DNA of 64,000 nucleotides from Leifsonia sp. Root1293 (GCF_001425325.1 NZ_LMEH01000002.1:339109-403108), one strand, 5' to 3'. Counted from the first letter of the stretch, positions 34,632 through 43,785 are shown. Numbers and translations: made by a program. The notes: generated from the sequence alone by a model not told the origin.

Positions 34632-35630
34632 GTGAGCGAATCCTTCATCCCGCGCGTGCGCCCGCGCAGACTGCGGGCGACCCCCGCCCTGCGCCGCGCC
34701 GTCTCAGAGACCAGGCTGCATCCGTCCGACCTCGTCCTCCCCGTCTTCGTGCGCGAGGGCGTCGACGAGCCCGTCGCCATCAGCTCGATGCCCGGCGTCG
34801 TCCAGCACACTCTCGACAGCGTGCGGGGAGCCGTGAACGAGGCGGCGGCCGCCGGCATCGGCGGTGTCATGCTGTTCGGCGTTCCGCAGGTGCGCGACGC
34901 CGTCGGCTCGGGTGCAACGGATCCCGACGGCATCCTGAACCTCGCCACCCGCGTTGTCGCCGATGAGGTGGGCGACGCGCTCCTCGTGCAGACCGACCTC
35001 TGCCTCGACGAGTTCACCGACCACGGGCACTGCGGCGTTCTCGACGCCATCGGCCGCGTCGACAACGACGCCACGCTGGAGCGCTACCGCGAGATGGCCC
35101 TCGTGCAGGCCGCATCGGGTTCGGCGCTGCTCGGCCTCTCGGGCATGATGGACGGCCAGGTCGCAGCGGTGCGCGACGCCCTCGACGCCTCCGGATTCAT
35201 CGACACGGCCGTACTGGCCTACTCGGCCAAGTACGCCTCCGCGTACTACGGCCCCTTCCGCGAGGCCGTCGCCTCGACGCTCCAGGGCGATCGCCGCAGC
35301 TACCAGCTCGACCCGGGCAACCGGCGCGAGGGCCTGCGTGAAGCCATGATCGACATCGACGAGGGCGCTGACATCGTCATGGTGAAGCCGGCCGGCAGCT
35401 ACCTCGACGTGCTGGCCGACGTGGCGGCGGCATCGGATGTTCCCGTGTGGGCCTACCAGGTGTCCGGCGAGTACGCGATGATCGAGGCCGCAGCGGCGAA
35501 CGGCTGGATCGACCGCCGGCGTGCTGTTCACGAGAGCGTCGTCGGCATCCGCCGGGCCGGAGCCGACACCGTGCTCACCTACTGGGCGACAGAACTGGCC
35601 GGCTGGCTGAACGATGGAGTGGTGGCATGA
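34632..35630 (+). CDS. hemB: delta-aminolevulinic acid dehydratase (porphobilinogen synthase)
   Basis: The 332-residue enzyme condenses two 5-aminolevulinate molecules to porphobilinogen. The Schiff-base lysines are in [14 protein letters not shown] and [11 protein letters not shown]. The metal-site segment reads [15 protein letters not shown]: Cys, Asp, Cys at the three zinc-ligand positions of the E. coli enzyme (Cys, Cys, Cys), a mixed type seen in other actinobacteria. GTG start from its own leaderless promoter. It overlaps hemL by ATGA. Confidence 0.96.
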   Translation: MSESFIPRVRPRRLRATPALRRAVSETRLHPSDLVLPVFVREGVDEPVAISSMPGVVQHTLDSVRGAVNEAAAAGIGGVMLFGVPQVRDAVGSGATDPDGILNLATRVVADEVGDALLVQTDLCLDEFTDHGHCGVLDAIGRVDNDATLERYREMALVQAASGSALLGLSGMMDGQVAAVRDALDASGFIDTAVLAYSAKYASAYYGPFREAVASTLQGDRRSYQLDPGNRREGLREAMIDIDEGADIVMVKPAGSYLDVLADVAAASDVPVWAYQVSGEYAMIEAAAANGWIDRRRAVHESVVGIRRAGADTVLTYWATELAGWLNDGVVA

Positions 35631-36949
35631 CCCGCAATGACGATCTCTTCGCCCGAGCGCAGGCCGCCATCCCGGGCGGCGTGAACTCGCCGGTGCGCGC
35701 CTTCCGCTCCGTCGGCGGATCCCCGCTCTTCCTCACCTCGGCACGGGGTGCCTACGTGACGGATGCCGACGGCCGAGAGTACGTCGACATGGTGGCGAGC
35801 TGGGGCCCGGCCATCCTCGGGCACGCGCAGCCCCAGGTGGTCGCAGCCGTGCAGGAGGCCGCAGCACGGGGCCTCGGCTTCGGCGCGGCGACCCCGGCCG
35901 AGACGGAACTCGCCGAGCTCATCGAGGAGCGAGTCGCTCCCGTCGACAAGGTGCGCCTGCTCTCCACCGGCACCGAGGCGACGATGACCGCCATCCGCCT
36001 GGCCCGCGGGTTCACGGGTCGCGACCTGCTGGTGAAGTTCGCCGGGCTCTACCACGGCCACTCCGACGGCCTGCTCGCCGAGGCCGGATCCGGCGTCGCC
36101 ACGCTCGCTCTGCCCGGGTCGGCCGGCGTCACAGCGGCCACGGCCGCGCAGACCCTCGTGCTGCCCTACAACGACCTCGACGCCGTGCGGGCGGTCTTCG
36201 CCGAGCGCGGCGACAGCATCGCAGCCGTCATCACCGAGGCCGCGGCGGCAAACATGGGAGTCGTCGCTCCGGATGCCGGCTTCAACGCCGCTCTGGTCGA
36301 GATCGCCCACGCCCACGGTGCTCTCGTGATCCTCGACGAGGTGCTCACAGGTTTCCGCGTCGGCCGCGCCGGCTACTGGGGACTCGAGAACGCCGGGGTC
36401 GCAGGCCACCCCGCATACGCCCCCGACCTGTTCACCTTCGGCAAGGTCGTCGGCGGCGGCCTTCCTGTTGCGGCGCTCGGTGGTCGGGCGGATGTCATGG
36501 ACCACCTCGCCCCTCTCGGCCCCGTCTACCAGGCCGGCACGCTCTCGGGGAACCCCGTCGCCGTCGCCGCCGGACTCACGACGCTGCGCCTCGCGGATGC
36601 CGCCGTCTACTCCCATCTCGATGCGGCGGCACTGAGGATCTCGAACGCGGTGTCGGAGGCGCTGACCGATGCCGGAGTGGCGCACGCCGTGCAGCGCGCA
36701 GGCAACCTCTTCAGCTTCGTCTTCGGCGAGAACGTCGCCGGCGGAGTGCGCGACTACGACGAGGTTCGCTCGCAGGAGGCCTGGCGCTACCCCGCCTTCT
36801 TCCACGCCATGCAGGACGGCGGCGTCTCGCTGCCGCCGTCGGTGTTCGAGGCCTGGTTCGTGACGGCGGCCCACGACGCCGCCGCCATCGCGCGCATCGT
36901 CGATGCCCTTCCGGCGGCGGCGCGGGCGGCGGCAGAGGCGCGCCCGTAG
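35627..36949 (+). CDS. hemL: glutamate-1-semialdehyde 2,1-aminomutase
   Basis: The 440-residue PLP enzyme of aminotransferase class III turns glutamate-1-semialdehyde into 5-aminolevulinate. It has [44 protein letters not shown], and the PLP Lys in [13 protein letters not shown]. The length is normal. It is coupled to hemB. Repeats follow the TAG. Confidence 0.96.
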   Translation: MTRNDDLFARAQAAIPGGVNSPVRAFRSVGGSPLFLTSARGAYVTDADGREYVDMVASWGPAILGHAQPQVVAAVQEAAARGLGFGAATPAETELAELIEERVAPVDKVRLLSTGTEATMTAIRLARGFTGRDLLVKFAGLYHGHSDGLLAEAGSGVATLALPGSAGVTAATAAQTLVLPYNDLDAVRAVFAERGDSIAAVITEAAAANMGVVAPDAGFNAALVEIAHAHGALVILDEVLTGFRVGRAGYWGLENAGVAGHPAYAPDLFTFGKVVGGGLPVAALGGRADVMDHLAPLGPVYQAGTLSGNPVAVAAGLTTLRLADAAVYSHLDAAALRISNAVSEALTDAGVAHAVQRAGNLFSFVFGENVAGGVRDYDEVRSQEAWRYPAFFHAMQDGGVSLPPSVFEAWFVTAAHDAAAIARIVDALPAAARAAAEARP

Positions 36950-36951
36950 GT

Positions 36952-37070
36952 CGTGATCTCGATACGTGTCCGACGTCGTCGGGCACGACTCGATCAGCGG
37001 TTCGGAGGGATCCGCTGGGCGAATAGCCCGCGACGAAGGAACAGGCGTATCGAGACCACTCGGGCGCTCC
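36952..37070. repeat. CGTGATCTCGATACG / CGTATCGAGACC dispersed repeat
   Basis: CGTGATCTCGATACG (36952-36966) is identical to the right arm of the hairpin at 34396. An ACTCGATCAGCGG end and an opposing GCGTATCGAGACCACTCGG copy follow. It closes the hemBL operon. Confidence 0.7.
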
Positions 37071-37152
37071 GTAGCTTTCGATGCGGTATCGGATCTTTCG
37101 TTTGTGAGGAGTCGACAGCCCGATTCCCGCCGTCTTTTGCCAGACTGGATGC

Positions 37153-37521
37153 ATGGCGTCATTGCGAGTGCATCAGGACCGGCTGGAGATCCATCTCACG
37201 TCGGCCGAGAAGGTGCTGTCGCTGCGACGGGATGACATCGTGGTGCCGCGTGACGACATCCGCTCGGTCACGATCACGGACGACCCGTGGATCTGGATCC
37301 GCGGCATCCGGGCTCCAGGAGCATTCGTGCCCCTCACCCTCGCGGTCGGCACCTGGAAGTTCCACGGCGGCAAGGACTTCATCGTGGTGAAGAACAAGCG
37401 CCCATCGGTCATCATCGACATCGACGGAGGCGAGTTCTCCCGCGTCGTGGTGAGCACGAATCACGCCGTGGAGCTCATCGGCTCGCTGAAGATCAACGAA
37501 TCGGATGCCGTGTCGGGCTGA
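37153..37521 (+). CDS. conserved small protein, PH-like beta fold
   Basis: The 122-residue protein is predicted to be mostly beta strand, with pairs such as LRVHQDRLEIHLTSAEKVLS and KFHGGKDFIVVKNKRPSVII and a final helix (NHAVELIGSLKI). I do not recognise a functionally known family; the pattern resembles bacterial PH-like domains. There is no membrane segment or signal peptide. CAGACT lies six bases before the ATG, a near-consensus leaderless -10. Confidence 0.65.
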   Translation: MASLRVHQDRLEIHLTSAEKVLSLRRDDIVVPRDDIRSVTITDDPWIWIRGIRAPGAFVPLTLAVGTWKFHGGKDFIVVKNKRPSVIIDIDGGEFSRVVVSTNHAVELIGSLKINESDAVSG

Positions 37522-37598
37522 GTCAGTATCGTGGGGTATCGGCTCGGCCGATCCCGGGCGCACAGTGATGCACGGGCAGTGACGGATGCGAGGAAATC

Positions 37599-37940
37599 AT
37601 GACCGGTTTCAGTGAGATGCCAGGACAGGACCCCATGTCCCCGGGCTTCAACCCGGAGCACCTCGAGGGGTTCGAAGCCGATGCGCTTCCGCCGCTGCAC
37701 GGGCCGCAGGATCCGGGTCGCGTTCTCGGAATCGTCGGACTCGTGCTGGCGATCTTCCTGAACATCATCGGAATGATCGTCAGCATCGTGGCCTACAACA
37801 AATCGAAGAAGGCCGGATTCTCCAACGGGTTCGCGGTCGCCGGCATCATCGTGGGCGGCATCCTCTTCGTCCTCGGGGGCGTCGTCACACTGCTGCTGCT
37901 CGGAACGGGCATGGCGCTGTTCGGCACCATCTCCAACTGA
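37599..37940 (+). CDS. DUF4190-like small membrane protein
   Basis: The 113-residue protein has a Pro/Gly/Asp-rich cytoplasmic N-terminus of about 42 residues, then two membrane segments (GIVGLVLAIFLNIIGMIVSI and AGIIVGGILFVLGGVV) joined by YNKSKKAGFSNGFA. That loop is typical of the DUF4190 group. Function unknown. GAGGAAATC precedes the ATG. Confidence 0.75.
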   Translation: MTGFSEMPGQDPMSPGFNPEHLEGFEADALPPLHGPQDPGRVLGIVGLVLAIFLNIIGMIVSIVAYNKSKKAGFSNGFAVAGIIVGGILFVLGGVVTLLLLGTGMALFGTISN

Positions 37941-37963
37941 GAGCCGTCACGCGCTGAGAGCCG

Positions 37964-39106
37964 TCAGGCGCTGGGAGCGGTCGGAAGGCCGAGGTAGCGG
38001 CCGTACTCGGCCACGGCCCGGTCGAGCTCGGGGCGAACGGATGCCGGCAGCGGGGTGATCGGGCGGAACTCCACCGTCGCGGCACGTCGGGCGAGGACGT
38101 GCTTCCACGTCGCAACCACCCGCCCGTCGAGCAGGGACGCGTGCAGCAGCGAGTCCGGCGTGCCCGGTGCGCTGAACTCGGCGTGCTGGATGATCCCGCG
38201 GGTCTCGAGGTAGCTCATCACGTATTCGTCGTACCCGTGCAGCAGGTCGACGTGCGGCGACGCCGGCACCGAAGCGCGCGTCGACCAGGTCTCATCCGTC
38301 GGCGCCATCCAGCACACGACCCCCTCGAGCTCGACCTGCTCCAGCGACCCGGGCGCCCGCTCGAGGGCGACCTCGATGCCGCGCCGGCAATCCGCCTGGG
38401 TGAGGCCGCTCCACGCGCTCATGTCCTTGACGGAGACCGGCCCCCGCGTGGCGACGTAGCGCGCGGCCAGTTCGGCCAGGGCGTTCTCGTGATCGTACGA
38501 CGCCGATCCCGCGACGAAGGTGGGCGGTACGCGTTCGTCGAAGGCGGCGTAGCTGCGCTGCTTGCCGATGGTGACCCCGCTGATGATCACCCGCTGCAGT
38601 TCGGCGAACATCAGCGCGTAGACCATGCCGTTGCCGTCGAGTTCGATGCCGATGGCGGTGAGCGCGTCGCGCAGTTCGGCCCGTGTGCGGTGGCTGCCGT
38701 CGGCCACGGCGCTGGCGAACGCATCCGTGACCCGCGTCAGAGTCGGAGCGTCGAGCCCGGCCCGCTGGTAGTGGATGCGGCTGATGCCGAGCACCCGCGG
38801 GGCGGTGAGCGTCAACATCCACCGGGCGTCCCCGGGCGCCAGGAAGTGCCAGGTGGGGCGCATCACATGGGTGCGCAGGATCGACCCCAGGTCGTAGGCG
38901 ACGCCCATGTCCGCAGCGCCCGGGCGTTCGGCGGGGGCGATGCGCTGGGCGATCGACCAGAGCGCGTACGGAAACTCCTGCGCCTGCATGGCGACGAGTC
39001 CTCCGACGACCTGCTCGGGCGTCAGGGGCTTCGGATCCCACAGGCCGAGGCGCAGCATCCGGAACCTCACGGCTTCCGCGGCGCTGATCGACGGGATCCC
39101 GGTCAT
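37964..39106 (-). CDS. winged-helix DNA-binding protein, AlkZ/YcaQ-like
   Basis: The 380-residue protein has the three winged-helix modules of the HTH_42 family, which includes the AlkZ and YcaQ/AlkX DNA glycosylases that unhook bulky or cross-linked purines. The region that holds their catalytic dyad reads GLVAMQAQEFPYALWSIA, giving Q-A-Q-E where AlkZ has a QxD pattern. Other marks are RPTWHFLAP and VDLLHGYDEYVMSY. The ATG at 39106 is four bases after the AcuI-like stop, so the two form an operon. Glycosylase activity is not certain. Confidence 0.8.
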   Translation of the reverse strand: MTGIPSISAAEAVRFRMLRLGLWDPKPLTPEQVVGGLVAMQAQEFPYALWSIAQRIAPAERPGAADMGVAYDLGSILRTHVMRPTWHFLAPGDARWMLTLTAPRVLGISRIHYQRAGLDAPTLTRVTDAFASAVADGSHRTRAELRDALTAIGIELDGNGMVYALMFAELQRVIISGVTIGKQRSYAAFDERVPPTFVAGSASYDHENALAELAARYVATRGPVSVKDMSAWSGLTQADCRRGIEVALERAPGSLEQVELEGVVCWMAPTDETWSTRASVPASPHVDLLHGYDEYVMSYLETRGIIQHAEFSAPGTPDSLLHASLLDGRVVATWKHVLARRAATVEFRPITPLPASVRPELDRAVAEYGRYLGLPTAPSA

Positions 39107-39110
39107 CGCG

Positions 39111-40190
39111 TCAGCGCCGGGAGTCAGAGTGGTCGGAGCCAGCGAGGGCGCCGCTGCCGATGGCGACCACGGTGCGCCCCCGCGTCCGCCCGTCGAGGAT
39201 GTCGTCGGCAGCGGTGAAGACGTCATCGAGCCCGATCTCGCTGGTCATGCCGTCGAGCTGCGCCAGGTCGAGGTCTGTGGCCAGCCGACCCCACGCCTCC
39301 TCACGCAGGGAGAGCGGGGCCTCGACCGAGTTGACGCCCACAAGGCTGACCGCCCTCAGGATGAACGGCAGCACCGTGGTCGGCAGGTCTGCGGATGCCG
39401 CGAGCCCGCACGCCGCCACCACACCGCCGTACTGCACCTGGGCCAGCACGTTGGCGAGCGGAACCCCGCCGACGGAATCGATGGCCGCTGCCCACCGCTG
39501 CGACTGCAGGGGCTTGCCGCTCTCGGCCAGTTCGGCGCGGTCGATCAGGGCCGCAGCGCCGAGTGTGCGGAGGTAGTCGCCGTTGTCCGCGGCTCGGCCG
39601 GTGACGGCGGTGACCTCGAAGCCGGCCCGTGCCAGCAGCGTGATGGCCACGGAGCCCACACCACCCGATGCGCCCGTCACGAGCACCGGCCCGTCTGTCG
39701 GGCTGACGCCGTGGCGTTCCAGAGCCAGCACCGACAGCATGGCGGTGAAGCCCGCCGTGCCGATGGCAGCCGCCTGGCGATCGGTCAGCGGGGCCGGGAC
39801 CCGCACGAGGGACGCGCCCGGGATCACGGCGCGCTCGGTGTAGCCGCCATGACGTGTCTCGCTGAGACCGCCGCCGTTGAGGAGTACCCGGTCGCCGGGA
39901 GCCCAGCGGGAGTCGGCGCTGTCGACGACGGTGCCGACGACGTCGATGCCGGCGACGATCGGATAGCTGCGCGTCACACCGGGCCGGCCTGCGACGGCGA
40001 GGCCGTCCTTGTAGTTGAGGCTCGAGTACGACACCTCGAGCTCGACCGCATCGGCGGCATCCGGAGCGGAATCGCCCGTGCGCAGGTCGTCGAGGCTCAG
40101 CTCGCGCAGAGCAGAGCCGAGACGTGGCTTGTCGGCCCCATCCGTCTCCCGATCGACGACGATGGCCCGGAATCGCTTCGCATCACCCAT
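39111..40190 (-). CDS. MDR-family oxidoreductase, AcuI/YhdH-like
   Basis: The 359-residue zinc-independent medium-chain reductase resembles acrylyl-CoA reductase AcuI. The pattern is SYSSLNYKDGLAVAGRPGV, GIDVVGTVVDS, WAPGDRVLLNGGGLSETRHG, an NADPH site VTGASGGVGSVA and the late LVGVNSVEAP. It would reduce acrylyl-CoA or a quinone with NADPH. AcuI would produce propionyl-CoA, which the prp genes at 52-56 kb consume, but no direct link is shown. Leaderless ATG, followed by the AlkZ-like gene. Confidence 0.87.
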   Translation of the reverse strand: MGDAKRFRAIVVDRETDGADKPRLGSALRELSLDDLRTGDSAPDAADAVELEVSYSSLNYKDGLAVAGRPGVTRSYPIVAGIDVVGTVVDSADSRWAPGDRVLLNGGGLSETRHGGYTERAVIPGASLVRVPAPLTDRQAAAIGTAGFTAMLSVLALERHGVSPTDGPVLVTGASGGVGSVAITLLARAGFEVTAVTGRAADNGDYLRTLGAAALIDRAELAESGKPLQSQRWAAAIDSVGGVPLANVLAQVQYGGVVAACGLAASADLPTTVLPFILRAVSLVGVNSVEAPLSLREEAWGRLATDLDLAQLDGMTSEIGLDDVFTAADDILDGRTRGRTVVAIGSGALAGSDHSDSRR

Positions 40191-40196
40191 CGTTCG

Positions 40197-40202
40197 AGCC
40201 TA
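40197..40202 (-). promoter_or_regulatory. -10 element TAGGCT, leaderless start
   Basis: Six bases before the ATG at 40190. Confidence 0.7.
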
Positions 40203-40222
40203 GCGATCGACGCGCACGCCGG

Positions 40223-41053
40223 TCAGGTGACGTCGCGGCGCCAGCTCGAGAAGTAGCCGCCGAAGGTCAGCACGGCCGCGTAGACGAGCAGCACGATCGC
40301 GCCCTTCCACCAGTCGAGCGGGTCGGCGGCTGCTCCGCCGCTCAGGGAGTAGAAGCTCACGCCCACGAGGGCGTCGCTGGCGGCGCCGGGAAGGAAGCGG
40401 GCGATGCTCGCCGTCACGTCGATGAAGCTGGCAGCCAGGCGCAGCAGAGGCTCGACGAACTGGGTGAAGGCCAGGACGATGACGATCGCGGCGACCTGAC
40501 TGGTCACGAGGGTACCGAGGCCGACGCCGATGGCCGCCCAGAGCGCCATCGCCAGGATGCCGCGGCCGGCCAGTGCCCACGTGTCGGAGTCGCCGAGATT
40601 GGTCTCGATGCCGAATCCGCTGAAGACCGCAGCACCGGTCGCCAGGGTCGTGATCCAGGCGAGGAGGCCGAAGACCGCGCCGACGATGATCGCGACCTTC
40701 ACCTTGGCGAGCAGCACGAGACCGCGGCGGGGTGTGGCGAGGAAGGTGGGCGTGAGCGTCTCATGACGGAACTCGCCGGTGGTGGCGAGAGCACCGAGCA
40801 GCACCGGGAAGACGTAGCCGATGGTGGTGGCGAAGCCGTAGACGAGCGGCTGCAGCTGATCGCCGGTGGGTACGCCCTGCCCGCCGCCACCGCCCGCCTG
40901 CTCCGGGTTCTGGCTGAGCCATCCGAACAGTGCGGCGAGACCGCCGGCCGTCGCACCGACGTAGACGACCATCACGATCGCGAGGATCCACCAGATGCGG
41001 GTGGTGAGGATCTTGAGGAACTCCGAGGCGATGGAGCGGAACAGGGCCTTCAT
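40223..41053 (-). CDS. ABC-2 type transporter permease
   Basis: The 276-residue protein has six hydrophobic segments and a soluble first loop with a Gly-rich stretch (EQAGGGGGQGVP). The GEFRHETLTPTFLATPRR motif before the second membrane pair is typical of ABC-2 permeases. Its ATG overlaps the ATPase stop by 4 bases. Together they form an exporter of unknown substrate. Confidence 0.88.
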   Translation of the reverse strand: MKALFRSIASEFLKILTTRIWWILAIVMVVYVGATAGGLAALFGWLSQNPEQAGGGGGQGVPTGDQLQPLVYGFATTIGYVFPVLLGALATTGEFRHETLTPTFLATPRRGLVLLAKVKVAIIVGAVFGLLAWITTLATGAAVFSGFGIETNLGDSDTWALAGRGILAMALWAAIGVGLGTLVTSQVAAIVIVLAFTQFVEPLLRLAASFIDVTASIARFLPGAASDALVGVSFYSLSGGAAADPLDWWKGAIVLLVYAAVLTFGGYFSSWRRDVT

Positions 41054-42054
41054 CGCTGGTCCTCGCCGTCGTGCTCGGTCGTCTCGGCGTCGGCGTCGTC
41101 GGCCTCGGCCGCGGCCTCCGCCTCCGACGGGGCCGCGGCCTCCGTCGATCCGCCGACCACCTCGCCGCCGTCGACCAGGGCGAGGAACGACTCCTCGAGC
41201 CCGGCCTTCTGGCGTTGCAGCATCGAGATCTCGATGCCGTTGACGAAGGCGACGTGGCCGATGCGTCCGGGGTCGCCCTCTGCGACGAGCAGGCCCGTGC
41301 GGCCGGTGCTGAACTCGAAGCCCTCCATGGTGAGCACCTCGGCCAGCCTGGCGCGGTCGGGAGAATCGACGACCACGTGCGGCGCCACCTCGGTGTCGAG
41401 GGTGGCGAGGTTTCCGCGATGCACGAGGCGACCCTTGGCGATGATCACGACCTCGTCGACGCTCTGCTGCACCTCGCTCAGGAGGTGCGAGCTCACCAGC
41501 ACCGTGCGCCCCTCCGCCGCCAACTCGCGGAGGAACAGGCGGATCCACTTGATGCCCTCGGGGTCGAGACCGTTGATCGGCTCGTCGAGCACGAGCACGC
41601 CGGGGTCGCCGAGAAGTGTGTAGGCGAGGCCGAGGCGCTGGCGCATGCCGAGCGAGTATCCGCCGACGCGCCTCTTCGCGTATTCGGCCAGACCCACGCG
41701 GCGCAGCACCTCGTCGACGCGGCTCGTGGGGAGACCGGCAGCAGCGGCGTAGACCCTGAGGTGGTTGTGGGCCGTGCGCCCGGGGTGGAAGCTCGCGGCC
41801 TCCAGAGCGGCGCCGACAGTGGTGAGCGGGTTCTCCAGATCGCGATACGCGGTGCCGCCGAAGGTCGCCGTGCCCGAGGTGGGGCGCACGAGTCCGAGCA
41901 GCATCCGGAGACTGGTGGTCTTGCCGGCACCGTTCGGGCCGAGGAAGCCGGTCACGCGCCCGGGTTCGACGGTGAAGGAGAGATCGGCGACAGCCGTGAC
42001 CGCGCCGAAGCGCTTGGTCACGCCGGAGAATTCGATGGGCACACCCGTGGGCAT
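41050..42054 (-). CDS. ABC transporter ATP-binding protein
   Basis: The 334-residue ATPase has Walker A GPNGAGKTT, signature YSLGMRQRLG, Walker B VLVLDEPINGLDP and SSHLLSE. It is a single-nucleotide-binding-domain exporter ATPase with an unusual acidic Glu/Asp/Ala tail of about 40 residues after the fold. The ATG at 42054 follows GAAAGG. It is co-transcribed with its permease. Confidence 0.92.
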   Translation of the reverse strand: MPTGVPIEFSGVTKRFGAVTAVADLSFTVEPGRVTGFLGPNGAGKTTSLRMLLGLVRPTSGTATFGGTAYRDLENPLTTVGAALEAASFHPGRTAHNHLRVYAAAAGLPTSRVDEVLRRVGLAEYAKRRVGGYSLGMRQRLGLAYTLLGDPGVLVLDEPINGLDPEGIKWIRLFLRELAAEGRTVLVSSHLLSEVQQSVDEVVIIAKGRLVHRGNLATLDTEVAPHVVVDSPDRARLAEVLTMEGFEFSTGRTGLLVAEGDPGRIGHVAFVNGIEISMLQRQKAGLEESFLALVDGGEVVGGSTEAAAPSEAEAAAEADDADAETTEHDGEDQR

Positions 42055-42081
42055 TGCGGGCCTTTCGTCGACTGCAGCTTC

Positions 42082-42087
42082 AGCGTA
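42082..42087 (-). promoter_or_regulatory. -10 element TACGCT of the ABC-2 operon
   Basis: Gives a leader of about 22 bases. The leader carries the 15-bp GTCGACGAAAGGCCC that also precedes the SMP-30 gene. Confidence 0.5.
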
Positions 42088-42160
42088 TCGGCGGAGGTGG
42101 GCATTTTCCCCGCCCACGCCGCAAAAACCCCGCAATCCGGCGCATGCGGCCGGTGCTTCC

Positions 42161-42940
42161 TCAGTTCAGCGGACGCAGGTCGGTCGGCAGCGTGCCGCCG
42201 TCGTAGAGCGCGCTCGCGAGGTCCTGGAGGTCCCCGAGCACTGCGCGCTGGCTGTACGGGCCGTACGAGATGCGAGCGACACCGAGCTCGGCCAGGCGTG
42301 CCGGAGCCGGCAGGTCCGGCAGCCCGATCACGCTGAGGCGGCGCTCGCCGAGGCCGGAGACGAGCTGTCGCACGACGTCTTCGCCGAAGTTGCCGGGAAC
42401 GAAGACGCAGGTGGCGCCCTCGTCGAGGTAGGCGCGACCGCGCTCGATCGCATCGGCGATGTTCTCGGCGAGCGGGCGGTGCCCGCCGCGAAGGAAGGCG
42501 TCGGTTCTCGCGTTGATGGCGAACGGCACGCCGGCGTTCTCGCCGGCAGTGACGGCTGCGGCCACGGCGGCTGCGGCATCCGTCAGCGGCTTCAGCTCGT
42601 CTTCGAGGTTGGCGCCTGCGATGCCGAGGTCGATGGCCCGCCGGACGGTGTCGCCGGCGTCGCCATACCCGGCCTCGAGGTCGGCGGTGACGGGCACGTC
42701 GACGGATGCCGCGATGCGGCCGACCATGTCGAGCATGAGGTCGCGGGGGATCACCTCGCCGTCGGGGTAGCCGAACGTGGCGGCGATGGAGTGACTCGCC
42801 GTGGCCAGGGCGCGGGTCTGGGGGAGAGCGGCGACGGCGCGGGCGGTGACGACGTCCCAGACGTTGACGACGCTGAGCAGCTCGGGGGCTTCGTGCAGAC
42901 GGCGGAGTTCGGTGGCTTTCGAGGCGGTGTTCGAGGTCAT
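42161..42940 (-). CDS. isocitrate lyase/PEP mutase family protein
   Basis: The 259-residue TIM-barrel protein of the PEP mutase/isocitrate lyase superfamily has the metal-site segment TADLEAGYGD and GANLED. The lyase loop KKCGH is missing, so it is not a true (methyl)isocitrate lyase, in contrast with PrpB at 53979. Related proteins act as oxaloacetate decarboxylases, carboxyphosphonoenolpyruvate-type enzymes or hydrolases. Leaderless ATG. Confidence 0.85.
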   Translation of the reverse strand: MTSNTASKATELRRLHEAPELLSVVNVWDVVTARAVAALPQTRALATASHSIAATFGYPDGEVIPRDLMLDMVGRIAASVDVPVTADLEAGYGDAGDTVRRAIDLGIAGANLEDELKPLTDAAAAVAAAVTAGENAGVPFAINARTDAFLRGGHRPLAENIADAIERGRAYLDEGATCVFVPGNFGEDVVRQLVSGLGERRLSVIGLPDLPAPARLAELGVARISYGPYSQRAVLGDLQDLASALYDGGTLPTDLRPLN

Positions 42941-42946
42941 GCGTTC

Positions 42947-42952
42947 AGCGTA
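42947..42952 (-). promoter_or_regulatory. -10 element TACGCT, leaderless start
   Basis: Six bases before the ATG at 42940. Confidence 0.7.
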
Positions 42953-43021
42953 TGGCGGCCTGGGGACGTCGTCCGGCGGGCATCGGACATGACCGGCGCA
43001 CCGCTCGAAGCGCATCCGGGC

Positions 43022-43061
43022 GCGCTTCGACCGCGGACTTCGTCCGGGCCTCAGCGAGCGG
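43022..43061. repeat. CTTCGACCGCGGACTTCG dispersed repeat
   Basis: Copy of the family at 9269 and 58960. Its CAGCGAGCGG end supplies the last codons and the TGA stop of the TetR gene at 43051. Confidence 0.65.
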
Positions 43062-43686
43062 GGTCTGACGGGGCCCTGAGGCCCACTGCCGGGAGGATGA
43101 CGCCGTCGATGAGCGCGAGCAGGAACTCCCGATCGACGGGCTTCTGCTCGATGAGCACGCGGTACGAGGCCATGGAGGGGCTGAGCAGCGCGAGCGTCTC
43201 CACGTCGCAGTCCTCCGAGATCTCGCCGCGCGCGATGGCGCGGTTCAGGAAGGTCCTGTTGACCGAGACCCGCGGTTCGACGATGGCCGCGTTCACGGCC
43301 TCGGAGAGACCGGGGTCCCGCGAGATCATCGACACCAGGCCGGCCATGATCTGCAGCTTCTTCTCGGCGTCCTCGATCGAACGCGGCTTGATCATGGCGA
43401 CCAGGTCGCCGCGCAGGGTGCCAGTGTCCGGCAGGTGCTCCACGTCGAGATCGTTGCGTTTCATGCAGGCGACGGCGTCGACGACGAGTTCCGCCTTGGA
43501 CGACCAGCGCCGGTAGACGGTGGCCTTGCCCGCCTTCGCCCTGGCGGCGACCATGTCGATCGTCATGCCGTCGTATCCCGTCTCGGCGAGCACGTCGAGG
43601 GCGGCGTCGAGGATCTCGGGGTCGCGGGTGTGGTCGCGCTTGCGGCCGAGCTTCGTGGGGGCGGCAGGGTTGTCGAGCTGCGTCAT
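43051..43686 (-). CDS. TetR-family regulator of the divergent DHA2 exporter
   Basis: The 211-residue protein has a helix-turn-helix at about residues 42-62 (TIDMVAARAKAGKATVYRRW) after RDPEILDAALDVLAETGYDG. The C-terminal domain follows the TetR_C group common beside MFS drug exporters. It is divergent from the DHA2 gene; both promoters carry palindromes (43764-43798). The final codons lie in a dispersed repeat, so the C-terminus may have been altered by repeat insertion. Confidence 0.88.
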   Translation of the reverse strand: MTQLDNPAAPTKLGRKRDHTRDPEILDAALDVLAETGYDGMTIDMVAARAKAGKATVYRRWSSKAELVVDAVACMKRNDLDVEHLPDTGTLRGDLVAMIKPRSIEDAEKKLQIMAGLVSMISRDPGLSEAVNAAIVEPRVSVNRTFLNRAIARGEISEDCDVETLALLSPSMASYRVLIEQKPVDREFLLALIDGVILPAVGLRAPSDPAR

Positions 43687-43763
43687 TGCGGCGGTGACCC
43701 CTTTCTTCGCGGACGACGGATGCCGTCGCGAGCGTCGTGACAGCGACCTCGGTGACTGCCATG

Positions 43764-43777
43764 TTACCCGGAGGTAA
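43764..43777. promoter_or_regulatory. operator-like inverted repeat TTACC-CGGA-GGTAA
   Basis: A perfect 5-bp-arm palindrome that overlaps a minus-strand TAACAT (-10 of tetR) at 43761-43766. It fits autorepression. Confidence 0.5.
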
Positions 43778-43785
43778 ATTCAGAA

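Noticed and set aside
42161-42940. Second methylisocitrate lyase
   Set aside because: The KRCGH catalytic loop found in PrpB is missing.
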